Counted from the first letter of the stretch, positions 47,209 through 61,937 are shown. The stretch: 64,000 nt of DNA from Mesorhizobium sp. B2-1-1 (GCF_006442975.2 NZ_CP083954.1:2921501-2985500); one strand, 5' to 3'. Numbers and translations: made by a program. Notes: generated from the sequence alone by a model not told the origin.

Positions 47209-48605
47209 AGATGCCGCAGACCATAGGCCTCGTGCATTTCATCGGCATTGGCGGCATCGGCATGAGCGGCATCGCCGAAGTGCTGCACAATCTCGGCTAC
47301 AAGGTGCAGGGGTCCGACCAGGCCGACAGCGCCAATGTGCAGCGGCTGCGCGACAAGGGGATCGAATGCTTTGTCGGCCACAGGGAAGAAAACCTCGGCG
47401 ATGCCGAAGTGGTGGTTGTCTCGACGGCTATCAAGAAATCCAACCCCGAACTGAAGGCGGCACGGGAGAAATTGCTGCCGATCGTGCGCCGCGCCGAAAT
47501 GCTGGCCGAACTGATGCGCTTCCGCCAGGCAGTGGCGATCGGCGGCACGCACGGCAAGACGACGACGACCTCGATGGTAGCGACGCTGCTCGAAGCCGGC
47601 GGGCTCGACCCGACCGTCATCAATGGCGGCATCATCAACGCCTATGGCACCAATGCGCGCATGGGGGACGGCGAGTGGATGGTGGTCGAAGCCGACGAGA
47701 GCGACGGGACCTTCCTCAAGCTGCCGGCCGATATCGCCGTCGTCACCAATATCGATCCCGAACATCTCGATCACTACGGCAGTTTCGAGAAGGTGCGCGA
47801 AGCCTTCCGCCAGTTCGTCGAGAACGTGCCGTTCTACGGCTTCGGCGTCATGTGCACCGACCACCCGGAGGTGCAGGCGCTGGTCGGCCGAATCGAGGAT
47901 CGCCGCGTCATCACCTATGGCGAGAACGCGCAGGCCGACGTGCGCTTCACCAACCATCGCATGGCCGGCGCGACCTCGGAATTCGACGTGGTGATCCGCG
48001 ACCGCAAGGGACGCGGCCAGACGACGATATCGGATCTGCGCCTGCCGATGCCCGGCCGCCACAACGTTTCCAATGCGACGGCGGCGATCGCGGTGGCGCA
48101 TGAGCTCGGCCTGTCGGCCGAGGCGATCAAGAAAGGCCTGTCGTCCTTCGCCGGCGTCAAGCGTCGCTTCACCCAAACCGGCTCCTGGAATGGCGTCGAA
48201 GTGTTCGACGATTACGGCCACCATCCGGTCGAGATCGCTGCGGTGCTGAAAGCCGCGCGCAGCGCCACCAAGGGCCGCGTCATCGCCATTGCCCAGCCGC
48301 ACCGTTTTACCCGGCTGCATGATCTGTTCAATGAATTCTCCGCCTGCTTCAACGACGCCGACACGGTGATGGTGGCGCCGGTCTACGCCGCCGGCGAGGA
48401 GCCGATCGAAGGCGTGACCTCGGATGCGCTGGTGTCGCGCATCCGGGCCGGCGGCCATCGCGACGCGCGCTACATCGAGGGTCCGGAGGCAATAGCGCCT
48501 GTTGTCCGTGATCTGGCCAGGCCCGGCGACTTCGTCGTCTTTCTCGGCGCCGGCAACATCACGCAATGGGCCTATGCGCTGCCCAAGGAGCTGGCCGTCT
48601 CATGA
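47205..48605 (+). CDS. murC: UDP-MurNAc:L-alanine ligase MurC
   Basis: This 466-residue Mur ligase adds the first L-alanine. Landmarks are [18 protein letters not shown], the ATP loop [21 protein letters not shown] and [10 protein letters not shown]. The stop overlaps murB as ATGA. Confidence 0.96.
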   Translation: MKMPQTIGLVHFIGIGGIGMSGIAEVLHNLGYKVQGSDQADSANVQRLRDKGIECFVGHREENLGDAEVVVVSTAIKKSNPELKAAREKLLPIVRRAEMLAELMRFRQAVAIGGTHGKTTTTSMVATLLEAGGLDPTVINGGIINAYGTNARMGDGEWMVVEADESDGTFLKLPADIAVVTNIDPEHLDHYGSFEKVREAFRQFVENVPFYGFGVMCTDHPEVQALVGRIEDRRVITYGENAQADVRFTNHRMAGATSEFDVVIRDRKGRGQTTISDLRLPMPGRHNVSNATAAIAVAHELGLSAEAIKKGLSSFAGVKRRFTQTGSWNGVEVFDDYGHHPVEIAAVLKAARSATKGRVIAIAQPHRFTRLHDLFNEFSACFNDADTVMVAPVYAAGEEPIEGVTSDALVSRIRAGGHRDARYIEGPEAIAPVVRDLARPGDFVVFLGAGNITQWAYALPKELAVS

Positions 48606-49567
48606 TGCAGGGCCAGGCGCTGATCGACAGACTTGGCGGCCGGCTTGCCGGCCTGCGCGGCCGCATCACGCCGAATGCCGAGATGGACAAGATCACCTGG
48701 TTCCGCGCCGGAGGACTGGCCGAGGCGCTCTTTCAGCCAGCGGACGAGGCGGACCTCGCTGCTTTCCTGAAAGCGGTTCCCGAAGAGATACCGCTGACCA
48801 TAGTCGGCGTCGGCTCGAACTTGCTTGTGCGCGATGGGGGTATTCCGGGTTTCGTCATAAGACTGTCGGCCAAGGGGTTCGGTGAAACCGAAATTGTTTC
48901 GCCGACATCGATCAAGGCTGGCGCGGCCACGCCCGACAAGCGCATTGCCGCGGCGGCGCTGGAAGCCGGCATCGGCGGCTTCCATTTCTACCACGGCATA
49001 CCGGGCGCCATCGGCGGGGCGCTGAGGATGAACGCCGGCGCCAATGGCGTCGAGACGCGCGAGCGCGTCGTCGAGGTGCGTGCGCTCGACCGCAAGGGCA
49101 ACGTCCAGACGCTGAGCAATGCCGATATGGGCTATGCCTACCGGCACTCGTCGGCACCGTCCGGGCTGATCTTTACCTCGGCGATTTTCGAGGGCTTTGC
49201 CGAGGACAAGGCAGTGATCAAGGCGGCGATGGACGCGGTGCAGAACCATCGCGAGACGGTGCAGCCGATCCGCGAGAAGACCGGTGGCTCGACCTTCAAG
49301 AATCCTGAAGGCACCTCAGCCTGGAAAGAGATCGACAAGGCAGGGTGTCGCGGCCTGCTGATCGGCGGCGCGCAGATGTCGCCCATGCACTGCAATTTCA
49401 TGATCAACACCGGGACAGCGACCGGCTACGAACTCGAATATCTCGGCGAAACAGTGCGCACGCGGGTGCTCGAACATTCCGGCATCCGGCTGCACTGGGA
49501 GATCAAGCGCATCGGGGACTTCCGCCCCGGACACGCCGTGCAGGAGTTTCTTGGACAGCTGCTCTAG
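48602..49567 (+). CDS. murB: UDP-N-acetylenolpyruvoylglucosamine reductase MurB
   Basis: This 321-residue FAD enzyme reduces the enolpyruvyl group to make UDP-MurNAc. It has the FAD-binding [29 protein letters not shown], and the active-site GGSTFKNP with the proton-donor Ser. It is a type II-like short form. It is the last gene before a 301-bp break in the cluster. Confidence 0.95.
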   Translation: MMQGQALIDRLGGRLAGLRGRITPNAEMDKITWFRAGGLAEALFQPADEADLAAFLKAVPEEIPLTIVGVGSNLLVRDGGIPGFVIRLSAKGFGETEIVSPTSIKAGAATPDKRIAAAALEAGIGGFHFYHGIPGAIGGALRMNAGANGVETRERVVEVRALDRKGNVQTLSNADMGYAYRHSSAPSGLIFTSAIFEGFAEDKAVIKAAMDAVQNHRETVQPIREKTGGSTFKNPEGTSAWKEIDKAGCRGLLIGGAQMSPMHCNFMINTGTATGYELEYLGETVRTRVLEHSGIRLHWEIKRIGDFRPGHAVQEFLGQLL

Positions 49568-49571
49568 CCGC

Positions 49572-49604
49572 GGTTGAAGTTCATGTGACGCATGAACTTC
49601 AACC
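49572..49604. terminator. 14-bp perfect hairpin right after murB
   Basis: GGTTGAAGTTCATG and CATGAACTTCAACC form a perfect 14-bp stem around TGACG, starting 4 nt after the murB stop. No T-run follows. The remaining 264 bp up to ddl contain no gene I can support; GGGGAATG just before ddl holds its ribosome-binding site. The hairpin may separate the mur and ftsQAZ transcripts or stabilise the upstream mRNA. Confidence 0.7.
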
Positions 49605-49868
49605 GGTCCGGAACGACCGCGCAACCGTTGCTCCAAAGACTCAACAGCGCGGTTTTCGCATCCATTTTCTCAGAAAGTGAATCTCCCGGAATCATAAGCA
49701 CTTGCCAGTGAATCAACTCTCTGATTCTCTGCTCCAAAGCGTTTCCTGATTTGAGTCGTTCGACGCGTTTCCCGCGTTTTCCGTCTGGGGGGCAACCTGC
49801 CGGGAGACTCGGACTCAATGTTGCGGAAATCTTGGTTTTTGATCCGCCGTGAGAGGGGATGACGGGGA

Positions 49869-50795
49869 ATGAAAAACAAGCATGTGGCCGTCCTGCTGGG
49901 TGGTTTCTCGTCCGAGCGGCCCGTGTCCCTGTCTTCGGGGAAGGCCTGTGCCGATGTGCTTGAGACGGAAGGCTATCAAGTCACGCGCGTCGATGTCGGG
50001 CGCGACGTCGGCTCCGTGCTTGCCGATCTCAGGCCCGATGTCGCCTTCAATGCGCTGCATGGTCCTTTTGGCGAGGACGGCACCATTCAGGGCATTCTCG
50101 AATATCTCGGCATTCCCTACACCCATTCCGGCGTGCTCGCCTCGGCGCTTGCGATGAACAAGGAGCAGTCGAAGAAAGTCGTGAAATTGGCCGGTGTCCC
50201 CGTCGCCGAATCGAAGGTCGCCAATCGCTTCGCCATTCAGAACAACCATCCGATGAAGCCGCCTTATGTGGTGAAGCCGGTCAATGAGGGGTCGAGCTTC
50301 GGCGTCGTGATCGTGCATGAGGGGCAGTCGCATCCGCCGCAGGTCATCGGCTCGTCCGAGTGGAAATATGGCGATACCGTCATGGTCGAGCGTTACATCC
50401 ATGGGCGCGAGCTGACCTGTGCCGTCATGGGCGACGTGGCGCTTGGCGTCTGCGAGATCATCCCGACGGGCCATTCGTTCTATGACTACGATTCAAAATA
50501 TGTCGCGGGCGGATCAAAACACGAATGCCCCGCAAAAGTTTCACCGAATATTTACCAAAAAATACAGACACTGGCGCTCAAGGCTCACCAAGCTGTCGGC
50601 TGTCGGGGCGTTTCCCGGTCGGACTTCCGTTATGACGATCGTCACTCCGAAAATGGCGAGGTTGTATGGCTCGAGGTCAATACCCAGCCGGGCATGACGC
50701 CGACGTCTCTGGTGCCTGAAATCGCCGCCCAGGCAGGGCATTCGTTCGGCGATCTGTTGAGTTGGATGGTGGAGGACGCTTCGTGTCTGCGTTGA
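49869..50795 (+). CDS. ddl: D-alanine:D-alanine ligase
   Basis: This 308-residue ATP-grasp enzyme makes the D-Ala-D-Ala dipeptide used by MurF. It has [42 protein letters not shown] and [15 protein letters not shown] with the Mg ligands. It is the DdlB type, located as usual upstream of ftsQ, which it overlaps by 13 bp. Confidence 0.94.
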   Translation: MKNKHVAVLLGGFSSERPVSLSSGKACADVLETEGYQVTRVDVGRDVGSVLADLRPDVAFNALHGPFGEDGTIQGILEYLGIPYTHSGVLASALAMNKEQSKKVVKLAGVPVAESKVANRFAIQNNHPMKPPYVVKPVNEGSSFGVVIVHEGQSHPPQVIGSSEWKYGDTVMVERYIHGRELTCAVMGDVALGVCEIIPTGHSFYDYDSKYVAGGSKHECPAKVSPNIYQKIQTLALKAHQAVGCRGVSRSDFRYDDRHSENGEVVWLEVNTQPGMTPTSLVPEIAAQAGHSFGDLLSWMVEDASCLR

Positions 50796-51724
50796 AATGG
50801 GGGCAGGGCAAGGGGAAGGGCGTGGCCGGGCCGGCGCTGTTCAGCCTGCCATTGTCGTTCGACCATTTCGTGCTGCCGCGCGTGCTTCGCCGCCCGGTGC
50901 GTATCCTGGCGCGTCTGGGCGAGGGCGAATTCCAGGCGCCGCGCTTCTCCGCCGCGATCATGTCGGCAGTGCTCATTGCTTCGAGCGGCGCCTATGGCGC
51001 CTATCTCGGCGGTCATGCCGACGGCATCGTCCAGAGCATCACTGCCCGGACCGGCTTTGCCGTCGACCAGGTCAAGGTGGTCGGCAATCGCCAGACGTCC
51101 GAGATCGATATTCTCGACAGGCTCGAGCTCGATGGCTGGACGTCGCTGATCGGCTTCGATGCCGAGGCGGCGCGGGAACGCATCGCCACCTTGCCCTGGA
51201 TCGAGGTCGCCGCGGTGCGCAAGGTCTATCCGCACACGTTGGAGGTGCGCGTCGAGGAGCGTCAGGCGTTCGCGCTTTGGCAGCAGGGCAGCGATCTCTC
51301 CGTCATCGAAAAAGACGGTGCCGTTATCGCGCCGTTCTCGGGTGGCAAGCAGGTGCTGCTGCCATTGCTGATCGGAGCCGGCGCGCCGGCCAAGGCGCCG
51401 GAATTCCTGGCGAAGATCGAAAAATACCCGGATCTCGCGACCCGCATCAGGGGCTATGTCCGTGTCGGCGATCGGCGCTGGGACCTGAAGCTGGACAATG
51501 GCATCACCGTCAAGCTCCCCGAGGATGGCGAGGATCAGGCACTCGCCGAACTCGTCGGCATGGACCATGACAAGGGGCTGTTGTCGCGCGACATCGCCGC
51601 CGTCGACATGCGGCTGTCGGACCGGCTGGTCGTGCAGCTGACGCCGGAGGCGGCGACTCAGCGCGAAGCCGCGCTCAACGAGAAACCGAAAACGCTGAAG
51701 CGCAAGCCGGAGACGAAGATATGA
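50783..51724 (+). CDS. ftsQ: Division protein FtsQ
   Basis: This 313-residue bitopic protein has a cytoplasmic N-terminus of about 55 residues, one membrane span at about 57-75, and a periplasmic POTRA domain (about 90-160, [18 protein letters not shown]) followed by the FtsQ beta domain. The GTG start at 50783 was chosen because GGAGG precedes it; the earlier TTG has none. It overlaps ftsA by ATGA. Confidence 0.9.
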   Translation: MSALKWGQGKGKGVAGPALFSLPLSFDHFVLPRVLRRPVRILARLGEGEFQAPRFSAAIMSAVLIASSGAYGAYLGGHADGIVQSITARTGFAVDQVKVVGNRQTSEIDILDRLELDGWTSLIGFDAEAARERIATLPWIEVAAVRKVYPHTLEVRVEERQAFALWQQGSDLSVIEKDGAVIAPFSGGKQVLLPLLIGAGAPAKAPEFLAKIEKYPDLATRIRGYVRVGDRRWDLKLDNGITVKLPEDGEDQALAELVGMDHDKGLLSRDIAAVDMRLSDRLVVQLTPEAATQREAALNEKPKTLKRKPETKI

Positions 51725-53028
51725 GCTGGCTTGGCGGTTCAGGCGATGCCTCGTCGCGCCGCTCCGGCACCTTGACGGTGCTGGATGTCGGTTCGAGCAA
51801 GGTCTGCTGCATGGTGGCGAAGCTGAAGCCGTGCGATGACGGCAAGCTGCTGCGCGGACGCTCGCACCGCATCCAGGTGATCGGCATCGGCCATCAGAAG
51901 TCGCAGGGCGTCAAATCGGGCGTCGTCATCGATCTCGATCGTGCCGAACATGCCATTCGTCTCTCCGTCGACGCCGCCGAGCGCATGGCCGGGCTGACGG
52001 TCGATTCGCTGATCGTGAACATGACCGCCGGCCGGCTGAAGAGCGAAGCTTTCTCGGCAACCATCAATCTCGGCGGCCATGAGGCCGACGAGGCCGACAT
52101 CAAGCGGGTGCTCGGTGCCGGCGCCAAGCAGGCGCTGAAGACCGAGCGCGAGGTGGTCCATTCGCTCCCCGTCGGCTTCTCGCTCGACGCTGAGCGCGGC
52201 GTGCGCGATCCGCGCGGCATGGTCGGCGACACGCTTGGCGTCGACATGCATGTGCTGACCGGCGACGCCGCTCCGATGCGCAACCTGGAGCTCTCCATCA
52301 ACCGCTCGCATCTTTCGGTCGAGCGCATGGTGGCGACGCCCTATGCCAGCGGGCTGGCGGCATTGGTCGACGACGAGCTGGAACTGGGCGCCGCCTGCAT
52401 CGATATGGGCGGCGGCACGACGACGATCTCGGTGTTTTCGGAAGGCAAGTTCGTCCATGGCGACGCCATCGCCATCGGCGGCAACCACGTCACGCTGGAC
52501 ATGGCCAAGGGACTGTCCACCTCGCTCGATGCCGCCGAACGGCTGAAGGTGATGCACGGTTCGGCGTTGCCCGGCAGCGCCGATGACCGCGACCTGGTCT
52601 CGATCCAGCCGATCGGCGACGAGGGCGAAGTGCCGCTCCAGATTCCGCGCTCCGTCATGACGCGTATCGTGCGCGCCCGCATCGACGAGACGCTCGAGCT
52701 TTTGCGCGACCGGCTGAACAAGTCCGGCTACGGCAATGCGGTGGGCAAGCGCGTGGTGCTGACCGGCGGCGCCAGCCAGCTTGCCGGCCTGCCGGAAGCG
52801 GCGCGCCGCATCCTGGGGCGCAATGTGCGCATCGGCCGCCCGCTCGGCGTGGCGGGCCTGCCCGAAGCGGCGAAGGGGCCGGCCTTCTCGGCGGCCGTCG
52901 GTTTGTTGATCTATCCGCAGATGGCGAGCTTCGAGAGCCATCCGGCGAAAGGAATTTCCGGTCTCAGGATGACTGGAACGGGCGGAAAACTGCATCGCAT
53001 GAGTCAGTGGTTGAGAGACAGTTTCTAA
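51721..53028 (+). CDS. ftsA: Division actin homologue FtsA
   Basis: This 435-residue actin-family ATPase tethers FtsZ to the membrane. The phosphate-1 loop is VLDVGSSKVCCMVA, phosphate-2 is IDMGGGTTTIS and the adenosine motif is VVLTGGASQLAGL. The C-terminal MSQWLRDSF is the amphipathic membrane-targeting helix. It is preceded by ftsQ and followed by ftsZ after 66 bp. Confidence 0.95.
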   Translation: MSWLGGSGDASSRRSGTLTVLDVGSSKVCCMVAKLKPCDDGKLLRGRSHRIQVIGIGHQKSQGVKSGVVIDLDRAEHAIRLSVDAAERMAGLTVDSLIVNMTAGRLKSEAFSATINLGGHEADEADIKRVLGAGAKQALKTEREVVHSLPVGFSLDAERGVRDPRGMVGDTLGVDMHVLTGDAAPMRNLELSINRSHLSVERMVATPYASGLAALVDDELELGAACIDMGGGTTTISVFSEGKFVHGDAIAIGGNHVTLDMAKGLSTSLDAAERLKVMHGSALPGSADDRDLVSIQPIGDEGEVPLQIPRSVMTRIVRARIDETLELLRDRLNKSGYGNAVGKRVVLTGGASQLAGLPEAARRILGRNVRIGRPLGVAGLPEAAKGPAFSAAVGLLIYPQMASFESHPAKGISGLRMTGTGGKLHRMSQWLRDSF

Positions 53029-53094
53029 TTGACGGGGACAGCCCCATAAGTGGCCGCGGCGGCGAAGCGGCAGGAAAGGCAAAGGACGGAGACA

Positions 53095-54777
53095 ATGACC
53101 ATCAATCTGCAAAAGCCGGACATCACCGAGCTTAAGCCACGCATCACCGTGTTCGGCGTCGGCGGCGGCGGCGGCAACGCCGTCAACAACATGATCACCG
53201 CCGGTCTGCGCGGCGTCGAGTTCGTTGTCGCCAACACCGACGCGCAGGCGCTGACCATGTCGAAAGCCGACCGGCTGATCCAGCTCGGCGCGCATGTCAC
53301 CGAGGGGCTGGGCGCCGGATCCCAGCCTGAAGTGGGCCGCGCGGCAGCGGAAGAATGCATCGACGAGATCATCGATCACCTGTCCAACACCCATATGTGC
53401 TTCGTCACCGCGGGCATGGGCGGCGGCACGGGCACGGGAGCGGCGCCGGTCGTGGCGCGCGCCGCCCGCGAGAAGGGCATCCTCACTGTCGGCGTCGTCA
53501 CCAAGCCGTTCCATTTCGAAGGCCAGCGCCGCATGAAGACGGCGGATTTCGGCATCGAGGAGCTGCAGAAATGCGTCGACACACTGATCGTCATCCCTAA
53601 CCAGAACCTGTTCCGGCTGGCCAATGACAAGACCACCTTCGCCGACGCGTTCGCCATGGCTGACCAGGTGCTCTATTCGGGTGTAGCCTGCATCACCGAC
53701 CTGATGGTCAAGGAAGGCCTGATCAATCTCGACTTCGCCGACGTTCGTTCGGTGATGCGCGAGATGGGCAAGGCGATGATGGGCACCGGTGAGGCCTCGG
53801 GCGAGGGCCGCGCGATGGCGGCCGCGGAAGCCGCGATCGCCAACCCGCTGCTCGACGAGACCTCGATGAAGGGCGCCAAGGGCCTACTGATCTCGATCAC
53901 CGGCGGCCGCGACCTGACGCTGTTCGAAGTCGACGAAGCGGCGACCCGCATCCGCGAGGAGGTCGATCAGGACGCCAACATCATCCTGGGCGCCACTTTC
54001 GACGAGGAGCTCGAAGGCGTCATCCGCGTCTCGGTTGTCGCCACCGGCATCGACAAGTCGGCGGCCGAAATCGCCGCCGCGCCGATCTCGATCCGCACCG
54101 CGCCGCAGAAGCCAGCCGCCCGCCCGGCCGTTGCCGCGGCGGAAAGCCGCCCCGCGCCGGCCCAGCAGGCTGCGTACGAGCCGCGCGCCGCCGATCCGGT
54201 CGCGGAAGCGATCCAACTGGCCGAAGCAAACGCCGCGGCGATGGCGCAAGCCCGTCCGGCGCCAATTGCCCATGCGGATGATTTCCGTCCGCAGAGCAAG
54301 ATCTTCCAGGCTCCGCCGGCGCAGCCGCAACCGATGGTGCAGCCCGTGGTCCAGCAGATGCAGCCGGCGCCTCAGCCGCGCGAGATCCTGCGCGAAGTCC
54401 AGCAGCCGGTCGCGATGGCTCCCCAGCGCATGCCGCGCGTCGAGGACTTTCCGCCTGTCGTGAAGGCCGAGGTCGACGCCAAGAGCCGCCCGGCCGACCA
54501 TGAGAACAGCGGACCGATGGGGCTCTTGAAGCGTCTGACCAACGGCCTGACGCGCCGCGAGGAAGAGCCAGCACGCCTGCAGCCGGCGCAGCCGCGCGAG
54601 CCCAAGCTGCGTCAGGCGGCACCGGAAGTGCGCCGTCTGGCAAGCCAGGACGCGCAGCTCTACGCGCCCCGTCGCGGCCAGCTCGATGACCAAGGCCGCC
54701 TGACGCCGCAGGCCAGGGCGACTCAGGAGGACGACCAGCTGGAAATTCCGGCGTTCCTGCGCCGCCAGGCCAACTGA
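53095..54777 (+). CDS. ftsZ: Division tubulin homologue FtsZ
   Basis: This 560-residue GTPase has the tubulin signature GGGTGTG at 109-115 and the T7 loop NLDFADV at 211-217. The folded core ends near residue 330. It is followed by an unusually long disordered linker of about 210 residues rich in Pro, Ala and Gln. The protein ends [11 protein letters not shown], the conserved C-terminal peptide that binds FtsA and other partners. Long linkers are typical of alphaproteobacterial FtsZ. A terminator follows. Confidence 0.96.
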   Translation: MTINLQKPDITELKPRITVFGVGGGGGNAVNNMITAGLRGVEFVVANTDAQALTMSKADRLIQLGAHVTEGLGAGSQPEVGRAAAEECIDEIIDHLSNTHMCFVTAGMGGGTGTGAAPVVARAAREKGILTVGVVTKPFHFEGQRRMKTADFGIEELQKCVDTLIVIPNQNLFRLANDKTTFADAFAMADQVLYSGVACITDLMVKEGLINLDFADVRSVMREMGKAMMGTGEASGEGRAMAAAEAAIANPLLDETSMKGAKGLLISITGGRDLTLFEVDEAATRIREEVDQDANIILGATFDEELEGVIRVSVVATGIDKSAAEIAAAPISIRTAPQKPAARPAVAAAESRPAPAQQAAYEPRAADPVAEAIQLAEANAAAMAQARPAPIAHADDFRPQSKIFQAPPAQPQPMVQPVVQQMQPAPQPREILREVQQPVAMAPQRMPRVEDFPPVVKAEVDAKSRPADHENSGPMGLLKRLTNGLTRREEEPARLQPAQPREPKLRQAAPEVRRLASQDAQLYAPRRGQLDDQGRLTPQARATQEDDQLEIPAFLRRQAN

Positions 54778-54800
54778 GCGGTTAACGGGCTGTAACAATT

Positions 54801-54840
54801 GTTAACAGGCAGGCAAGGAATTGCTTGCCTGTTAACGTTT
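54801..54840 (+). terminator. Terminator after ftsZ
   Basis: GTTAACAGGCAGGCAA and TTGCTTGCCTGTTAAC form a 16-bp stem with one G-T pair around GGAA, then GTTT. It closes the ddl-ftsQAZ unit. The 219 bp before lpxC show no other clear signal. Confidence 0.85.
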
Positions 54841-55059
54841 AAAAGGATGCAAATTCAGGCACTTAAGAGGCTATCCATACGTCGGTTGCGGTTACAGAGA
54901 GTAAGAAACCGTGATTTGGACTATCCCTGATGGGACATTATCTTCGCTGCCTACCGTCGTCGGTTTGCCGGGATTTCGGGGGAAGTGACCTGGCCTGCCG
55001 ATTTTTACAAGAGAGCCGCGCCCTCGGGCTGGAGAAGCGGACCTAGGCATTTCGGGCTT

Positions 55060-56010
55060 ATGGGGATTGTCTTGCACGACTATCAGACGACAGTGAAGGC
55101 GCGCGCGTCGCTTACGGGCACCGGCGTTCACAGCGGCAAGGAAGTTTCCATCAGCTTTCTCCCGGCGGATGCCGACACCGGCATCGTTTTCCAGCTTTTT
55201 AGTGAGAACGGGCAAGGTCGCGAGTTCCGCGCCCTGTTTTCCGAGATCGGCGCAACCGACCTGTGCACCATGCTCGGTGATCCCTCTGGCGAGCACATCG
55301 CCACGGTCGAGCACATCATGGCGGCGCTGTTCGGGCTCGGCATCGACAATGTCATCATCGAGATCGACGGCCATGAGGTCCCTATCCTCGACGGCAGCGC
55401 CATGGCGTTCGTCGAGGCCATAGACCAGGCCGGCATCGAAACGCTGTCGGTCAAGCGGCGCTACATCCGGATCGTCAAGCCGGTCCGCATCGAGAACGGC
55501 GCCTCCTGGGCTGAGTTCAGGCCCTATGACGGCACTCGCTTCGAGGTCGAGATCGATTTCGAAAGCCCAGCGATCGGCCGGCAGCTGTTCGCGTCCGACA
55601 TCAATGCGGACATTTTCCGCCGCGACATCGCGCGCGCCCGCACCTTCGGCTTCATGAAGGACGTCGAGCGGCTGTGGGCCGCCGGCTATGCGCTGGGATC
55701 CTCGCTTGAGAATTCGCTGGTCATCGGTGACGACAACCGCGTCATCAACATGGGCGGCTTGCGCTACCCCAACGAGTTCGTACGCCATAAGACGCTGGAC
55801 GCCATGGGCGACCTGGCACTGGCTGGGGCCCGCTTCATCGGCTGCTTCCGCTCCTATCGTGGCGGCCATAGGCTGAATGCGGCCGCCTTGCGGCGCGTGC
55901 TGTCGGACCGTACCGCATTCGAGATCGTCGAAACGACCCGCCGCGAGCGCGGCCGTGCGGCCGAGATGAGCGCCGTCAACGCGCCTCTCTATGCGCCCTG
56001 GATGATCTGA
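55060..56010 (+). CDS. lpxC: UDP-3-O-acyl-GlcNAc deacetylase LpxC
   Basis: This 316-residue zinc enzyme makes the first committed step of lipid A. Zinc ligands are His85 (VEHIMAAL), His243 ([10 protein letters not shown]) and Asp247, with catalytic His270 (GGHRLN) and Glu84. The start at 55060 matches the family N-terminus. Confidence 0.95.
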   Translation: MGIVLHDYQTTVKARASLTGTGVHSGKEVSISFLPADADTGIVFQLFSENGQGREFRALFSEIGATDLCTMLGDPSGEHIATVEHIMAALFGLGIDNVIIEIDGHEVPILDGSAMAFVEAIDQAGIETLSVKRRYIRIVKPVRIENGASWAEFRPYDGTRFEVEIDFESPAIGRQLFASDINADIFRRDIARARTFGFMKDVERLWAAGYALGSSLENSLVIGDDNRVINMGGLRYPNEFVRHKTLDAMGDLALAGARFIGCFRSYRGGHRLNAAALRRVLSDRTAFEIVETTRRERGRAAEMSAVNAPLYAPWMI

Positions 56011-56187
56011 GTCACCGCCACTTTCCGGATGCCATCGCAGATCACTAGTGTTGCATGAATGCATCATTTGCCGGCGAAATCGCAGGGATGCTCCGGCGCG
56101 GCCCGGCCGCCACAAAAATGTTCGATTGCCTAGACATAGCGTTGCCGGGCAAGGCGGTTATGGTTTATGGCTGCTGCCGTCGATAGT

Positions 56188-56232
56188 GCATGTCGCCTGG
56201 AAGTGGGGACCAGTTTTGGGGAAACGATATGC
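56188..56232 (-). repeat. Palindromic leader element, copy D (reverse orientation)
   Basis: GCATGTCG and CGATATGC bracket a 45-nt unit with the internal AAGTGGGGACCAGTTTTGGGG, the reverse complement layout of copies A-C. It ends 40 nt before the bamD start codon. The rest of the 262-bp gap after lpxC shows nothing recognisable. Confidence 0.75.
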
Positions 56233-56272
56233 AACAGGCACTGAAATAACGCCGAAAGGGCGCAATCCAATC

Positions 56273-57142
56273 ATGTTCTTCAAGCGAGTCGGTCAATTGA
56301 AAGCGCCGCAGCGGTCCGTTTTCCTGGCGCTTTCGGTGGTTGTTCCATCGCTCTTCCTGTCTGCTTGCATGTCGTCGGAAAAAGATATCGACCTGTCGAC
56401 CTATGTCGACCAGACCGAACCGGCCGACGTTCTCTACAACCAAGGGCTCGCCAATCTGAATGCCGGACGCCTCGACGAGGCGAGCAAGAAGTTCGACGCG
56501 GTCGACCGCCAGCATCCTTATTCGGAGTGGGCCCGCAAATCGATGGTGATGGGCGCGTTCGCCGACTATCGCAAGGGCAGCTACGACGAAGCGATCGCGT
56601 CGGCCAAGCGTTATCTGACGCTGTATCCGTCAACGGATGACGCGGCTTATGCGCAGTACATCATCGGCCTTAGCTACTACCGCCAGATCAAGGACGTGAC
56701 GCAGGATCAGAAGGAAGCGCGCCAGACCGTGCAGACCATGCAGGATCTCGTGACGCGCTGGCCTAATTCAGAATATGTCGATGACGCCAAGGAAAAGATC
56801 CGCTTCGCCAACGACCAGCTCGCCGGCAAGGAGATGCAGATCGGCCGCTATTATCTCGAACGTCGCGAATACATCGCCGCGGTCAAGCGCTTTCGCAATG
56901 TGGTCGAGAATTATTCCAACACCCGGCATGTCGAGGAGGCGCTGGCGCGCCTGACCGAGAGCTATTATGCGATGGGCCTGACTTCGGAGGCGCAGACCGC
57001 TGCCGCCGTTCTCGGCACCAATTATCCCGACAGCCCATGGTACAAGGATTCCTACAAGCTCCTGCAGAGCAACGGGCTTGCGCCGCGCGAGAGTGCTGGC
57101 TCGTGGATATCCAAGGCCGGGAAACTGATCACCGGCGCCTGA
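56273..57142 (+). CDS. bamD: Outer-membrane assembly lipoprotein BamD
   Basis: This 289-residue lipoprotein has a lipobox FLSAC with Cys32. Five TPR-like repeats cover the mature part, beginning with [27 protein letters not shown] and followed by [29 protein letters not shown]. BamD is an essential partner of BamA in inserting outer-membrane proteins. The start at 56273 lies after a possible AAAGGG. recN follows after 13 bp. Confidence 0.93.
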   Translation: MFFKRVGQLKAPQRSVFLALSVVVPSLFLSACMSSEKDIDLSTYVDQTEPADVLYNQGLANLNAGRLDEASKKFDAVDRQHPYSEWARKSMVMGAFADYRKGSYDEAIASAKRYLTLYPSTDDAAYAQYIIGLSYYRQIKDVTQDQKEARQTVQTMQDLVTRWPNSEYVDDAKEKIRFANDQLAGKEMQIGRYYLERREYIAAVKRFRNVVENYSNTRHVEEALARLTESYYAMGLTSEAQTAAAVLGTNYPDSPWYKDSYKLLQSNGLAPRESAGSWISKAGKLITGA

Positions 57143-57155
57143 TGCAGGCGTAACG

Positions 57156-58829
57156 ATGCTTTCCAGGCTGTCGATCCGCGATATCGTCCTGATCGAGAAG
57201 CTGGATATCGACTTCCAGCCCGGTCTCTCGGTGCTGACGGGCGAGACCGGCGCCGGAAAATCCATCCTGCTCGACGCTCTGTCCTTGGCGCTTGGGGCTC
57301 GCGGTGACGCTTCCCTGGTGCGCCACGGCGCGGCACAGGGCCAGGTGATTGCCGTGTTCGACGTGCCGCGCAACCATCCGGTGCGCGCGTTGCTTGCCGA
57401 GAATGCCATCGAGGACGACGGCGACATCATCCTGCGCCGCTTGCAGACTGTGGACGGCCGCACCCGCGTCTTCGTCAACGATCAGCCGTCCAGCGTGACG
57501 CTGATGCGCGACGTCGGCCGCGCGCTGGTCGAGATCCACGGCCAGCATGACGAACGCGCCCTTGTCGATCCCGGCGCGCATCGCGACGTGCTCGACGCTT
57601 TCGGCGGCCATCTCGGCGCCGTCCGGTCGACGGGCGAGGCCTGGCGGCACTGGCGCGCCTGCGAGCAGGAGCTCTCGCGCCATCGTGCCAAGGTGGCGGC
57701 GGCGGCGCGCGAAGCGGACTACCTGCGCGCAGCGGTTGCCGAACTGACCAAGCTCGATCCGCAGCCGGGTGAGGAGACTGAGCTTGCCGACTTGCGCGCC
57801 CACATGATGCGGGCCGAGAAGATCGCCTCCGAAATCCACGACGCGCAGGACGTGCTTTCGGGTCCATCCTCGCCCTTGCCGCAACTGGCCAGCCTGCTCA
57901 GGCGGTTGCAGCGCAAGGCAGGCGAGGCCCCCGGGCTGCTCGACGAAGTGGTCAAGTCGCTGGATGAGGCGATGCTGTCGCTCGACGCGGCGCAGTCGGG
58001 TGTCGAGGCGGCTTTGCGCGCCACCGAATATGATCCACAGCGGCTGGAAAAGGCGGAAGAGCGGTTGTTTTCGCTGCGCGCGGCATCGCGCAAGCACAGC
58101 GTTGCCGTCGATGATTTGGCGCAATTGCGCGACACGATGGTTGCCGATCTTGCCGATCTCGATGCCGGCGAGGAGCGCCTTCATGGGCTGGAAAAGCAGG
58201 CGGCCGCAGCGCGCGAAGCCTATGACATCGCCGCCGCGCAGTTGTCCTCGCTTCGCCATGCCGCGGCGGTCGGCCTGACCAAGGCCGTGATGGCCGAACT
58301 GCCGGCGCTGAAGCTCGAACGCGCCGCCTTCATCGTCGAGATGAAGAGCGAGGCCGAGAGCCGCATGGAAGAGGGCATCGACCAGATCGAGTTCTGGGTG
58401 CGCACCAATCCCGGCACGCGACCCGGGCCGATGATGAAGGTTGCTTCCGGCGGCGAGCTTTCGCGCTTCCTACTGGCGCTGAAGGTGGCGCTGGCCGACC
58501 GGGGCTCGGCGCCAACGCTGGTCTTCGATGAAATCGACACAGGGGTGGGCGGCGCCGTCGCGGATGCCATCGGCCAGCGGCTGGCAAGATTGTCCAGGCG
58601 CGTGCAGGTGCTCTCGGTCACCCATGCGCCGCAGGTGGCGGCCCGCGCGGCGACGCACTTCCTGATCTCCAAGTCCGGCAGCACCGACAAGGTCGCGACC
58701 GGCATCGCCGAAATGGACCGGGCGGCGCGCCAGGAAGAGATCGCGCGCATGCTGGCCGGCGCCACCATCACCGACGAAGCGCGCGCGGCCGCCGAGAGAT
58801 TGCTGCGGGAGAATACGGCGGCTGCCTGA
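57156..58829 (+). CDS. recN: DNA repair protein RecN
   Basis: This 557-residue SMC-like ATPase acts in recombinational repair of double-strand breaks. It has the Walker A GETGAGKS at 29-36, a long coiled-coil middle (about 155-370), the signature ASGGELSRFLLALK and Walker B LVFDEIDTGVGG. There is no lexA-type box that I can identify upstream. Confidence 0.95.
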   Translation: MLSRLSIRDIVLIEKLDIDFQPGLSVLTGETGAGKSILLDALSLALGARGDASLVRHGAAQGQVIAVFDVPRNHPVRALLAENAIEDDGDIILRRLQTVDGRTRVFVNDQPSSVTLMRDVGRALVEIHGQHDERALVDPGAHRDVLDAFGGHLGAVRSTGEAWRHWRACEQELSRHRAKVAAAAREADYLRAAVAELTKLDPQPGEETELADLRAHMMRAEKIASEIHDAQDVLSGPSSPLPQLASLLRRLQRKAGEAPGLLDEVVKSLDEAMLSLDAAQSGVEAALRATEYDPQRLEKAEERLFSLRAASRKHSVAVDDLAQLRDTMVADLADLDAGEERLHGLEKQAAAAREAYDIAAAQLSSLRHAAAVGLTKAVMAELPALKLERAAFIVEMKSEAESRMEEGIDQIEFWVRTNPGTRPGPMMKVASGGELSRFLLALKVALADRGSAPTLVFDEIDTGVGGAVADAIGQRLARLSRRVQVLSVTHAPQVAARAATHFLISKSGSTDKVATGIAEMDRAARQEEIARMLAGATITDEARAAAERLLRENTAAA

Positions 58830-58932
58830 AAGCTCGTTTCCCGTGAAGGCGAGTCAGGATATGGCTGCATCCTGCTGTTCAGGAATGATTTTTTCGCAGG
58901 CCGGCTCCCTCCTGCCAAATCCTGATTTATAG

Positions 58933-61937
<3,005 letters not shown>

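Noticed and set aside
51739..53514. 591-codon open frame on the minus strand across ftsA and ftsZ
   Set aside because: It is antisense to two certain genes, has biased Arg/His/Asp-rich content typical of high-GC shadow frames, and shows no recognisable motif.
54778..54842. CtrA binding site in the TTAA-rich sequence after ftsZ
   Set aside because: The TTAA pairs do not have 7-nt spacing and form the arms of a terminator hairpin.
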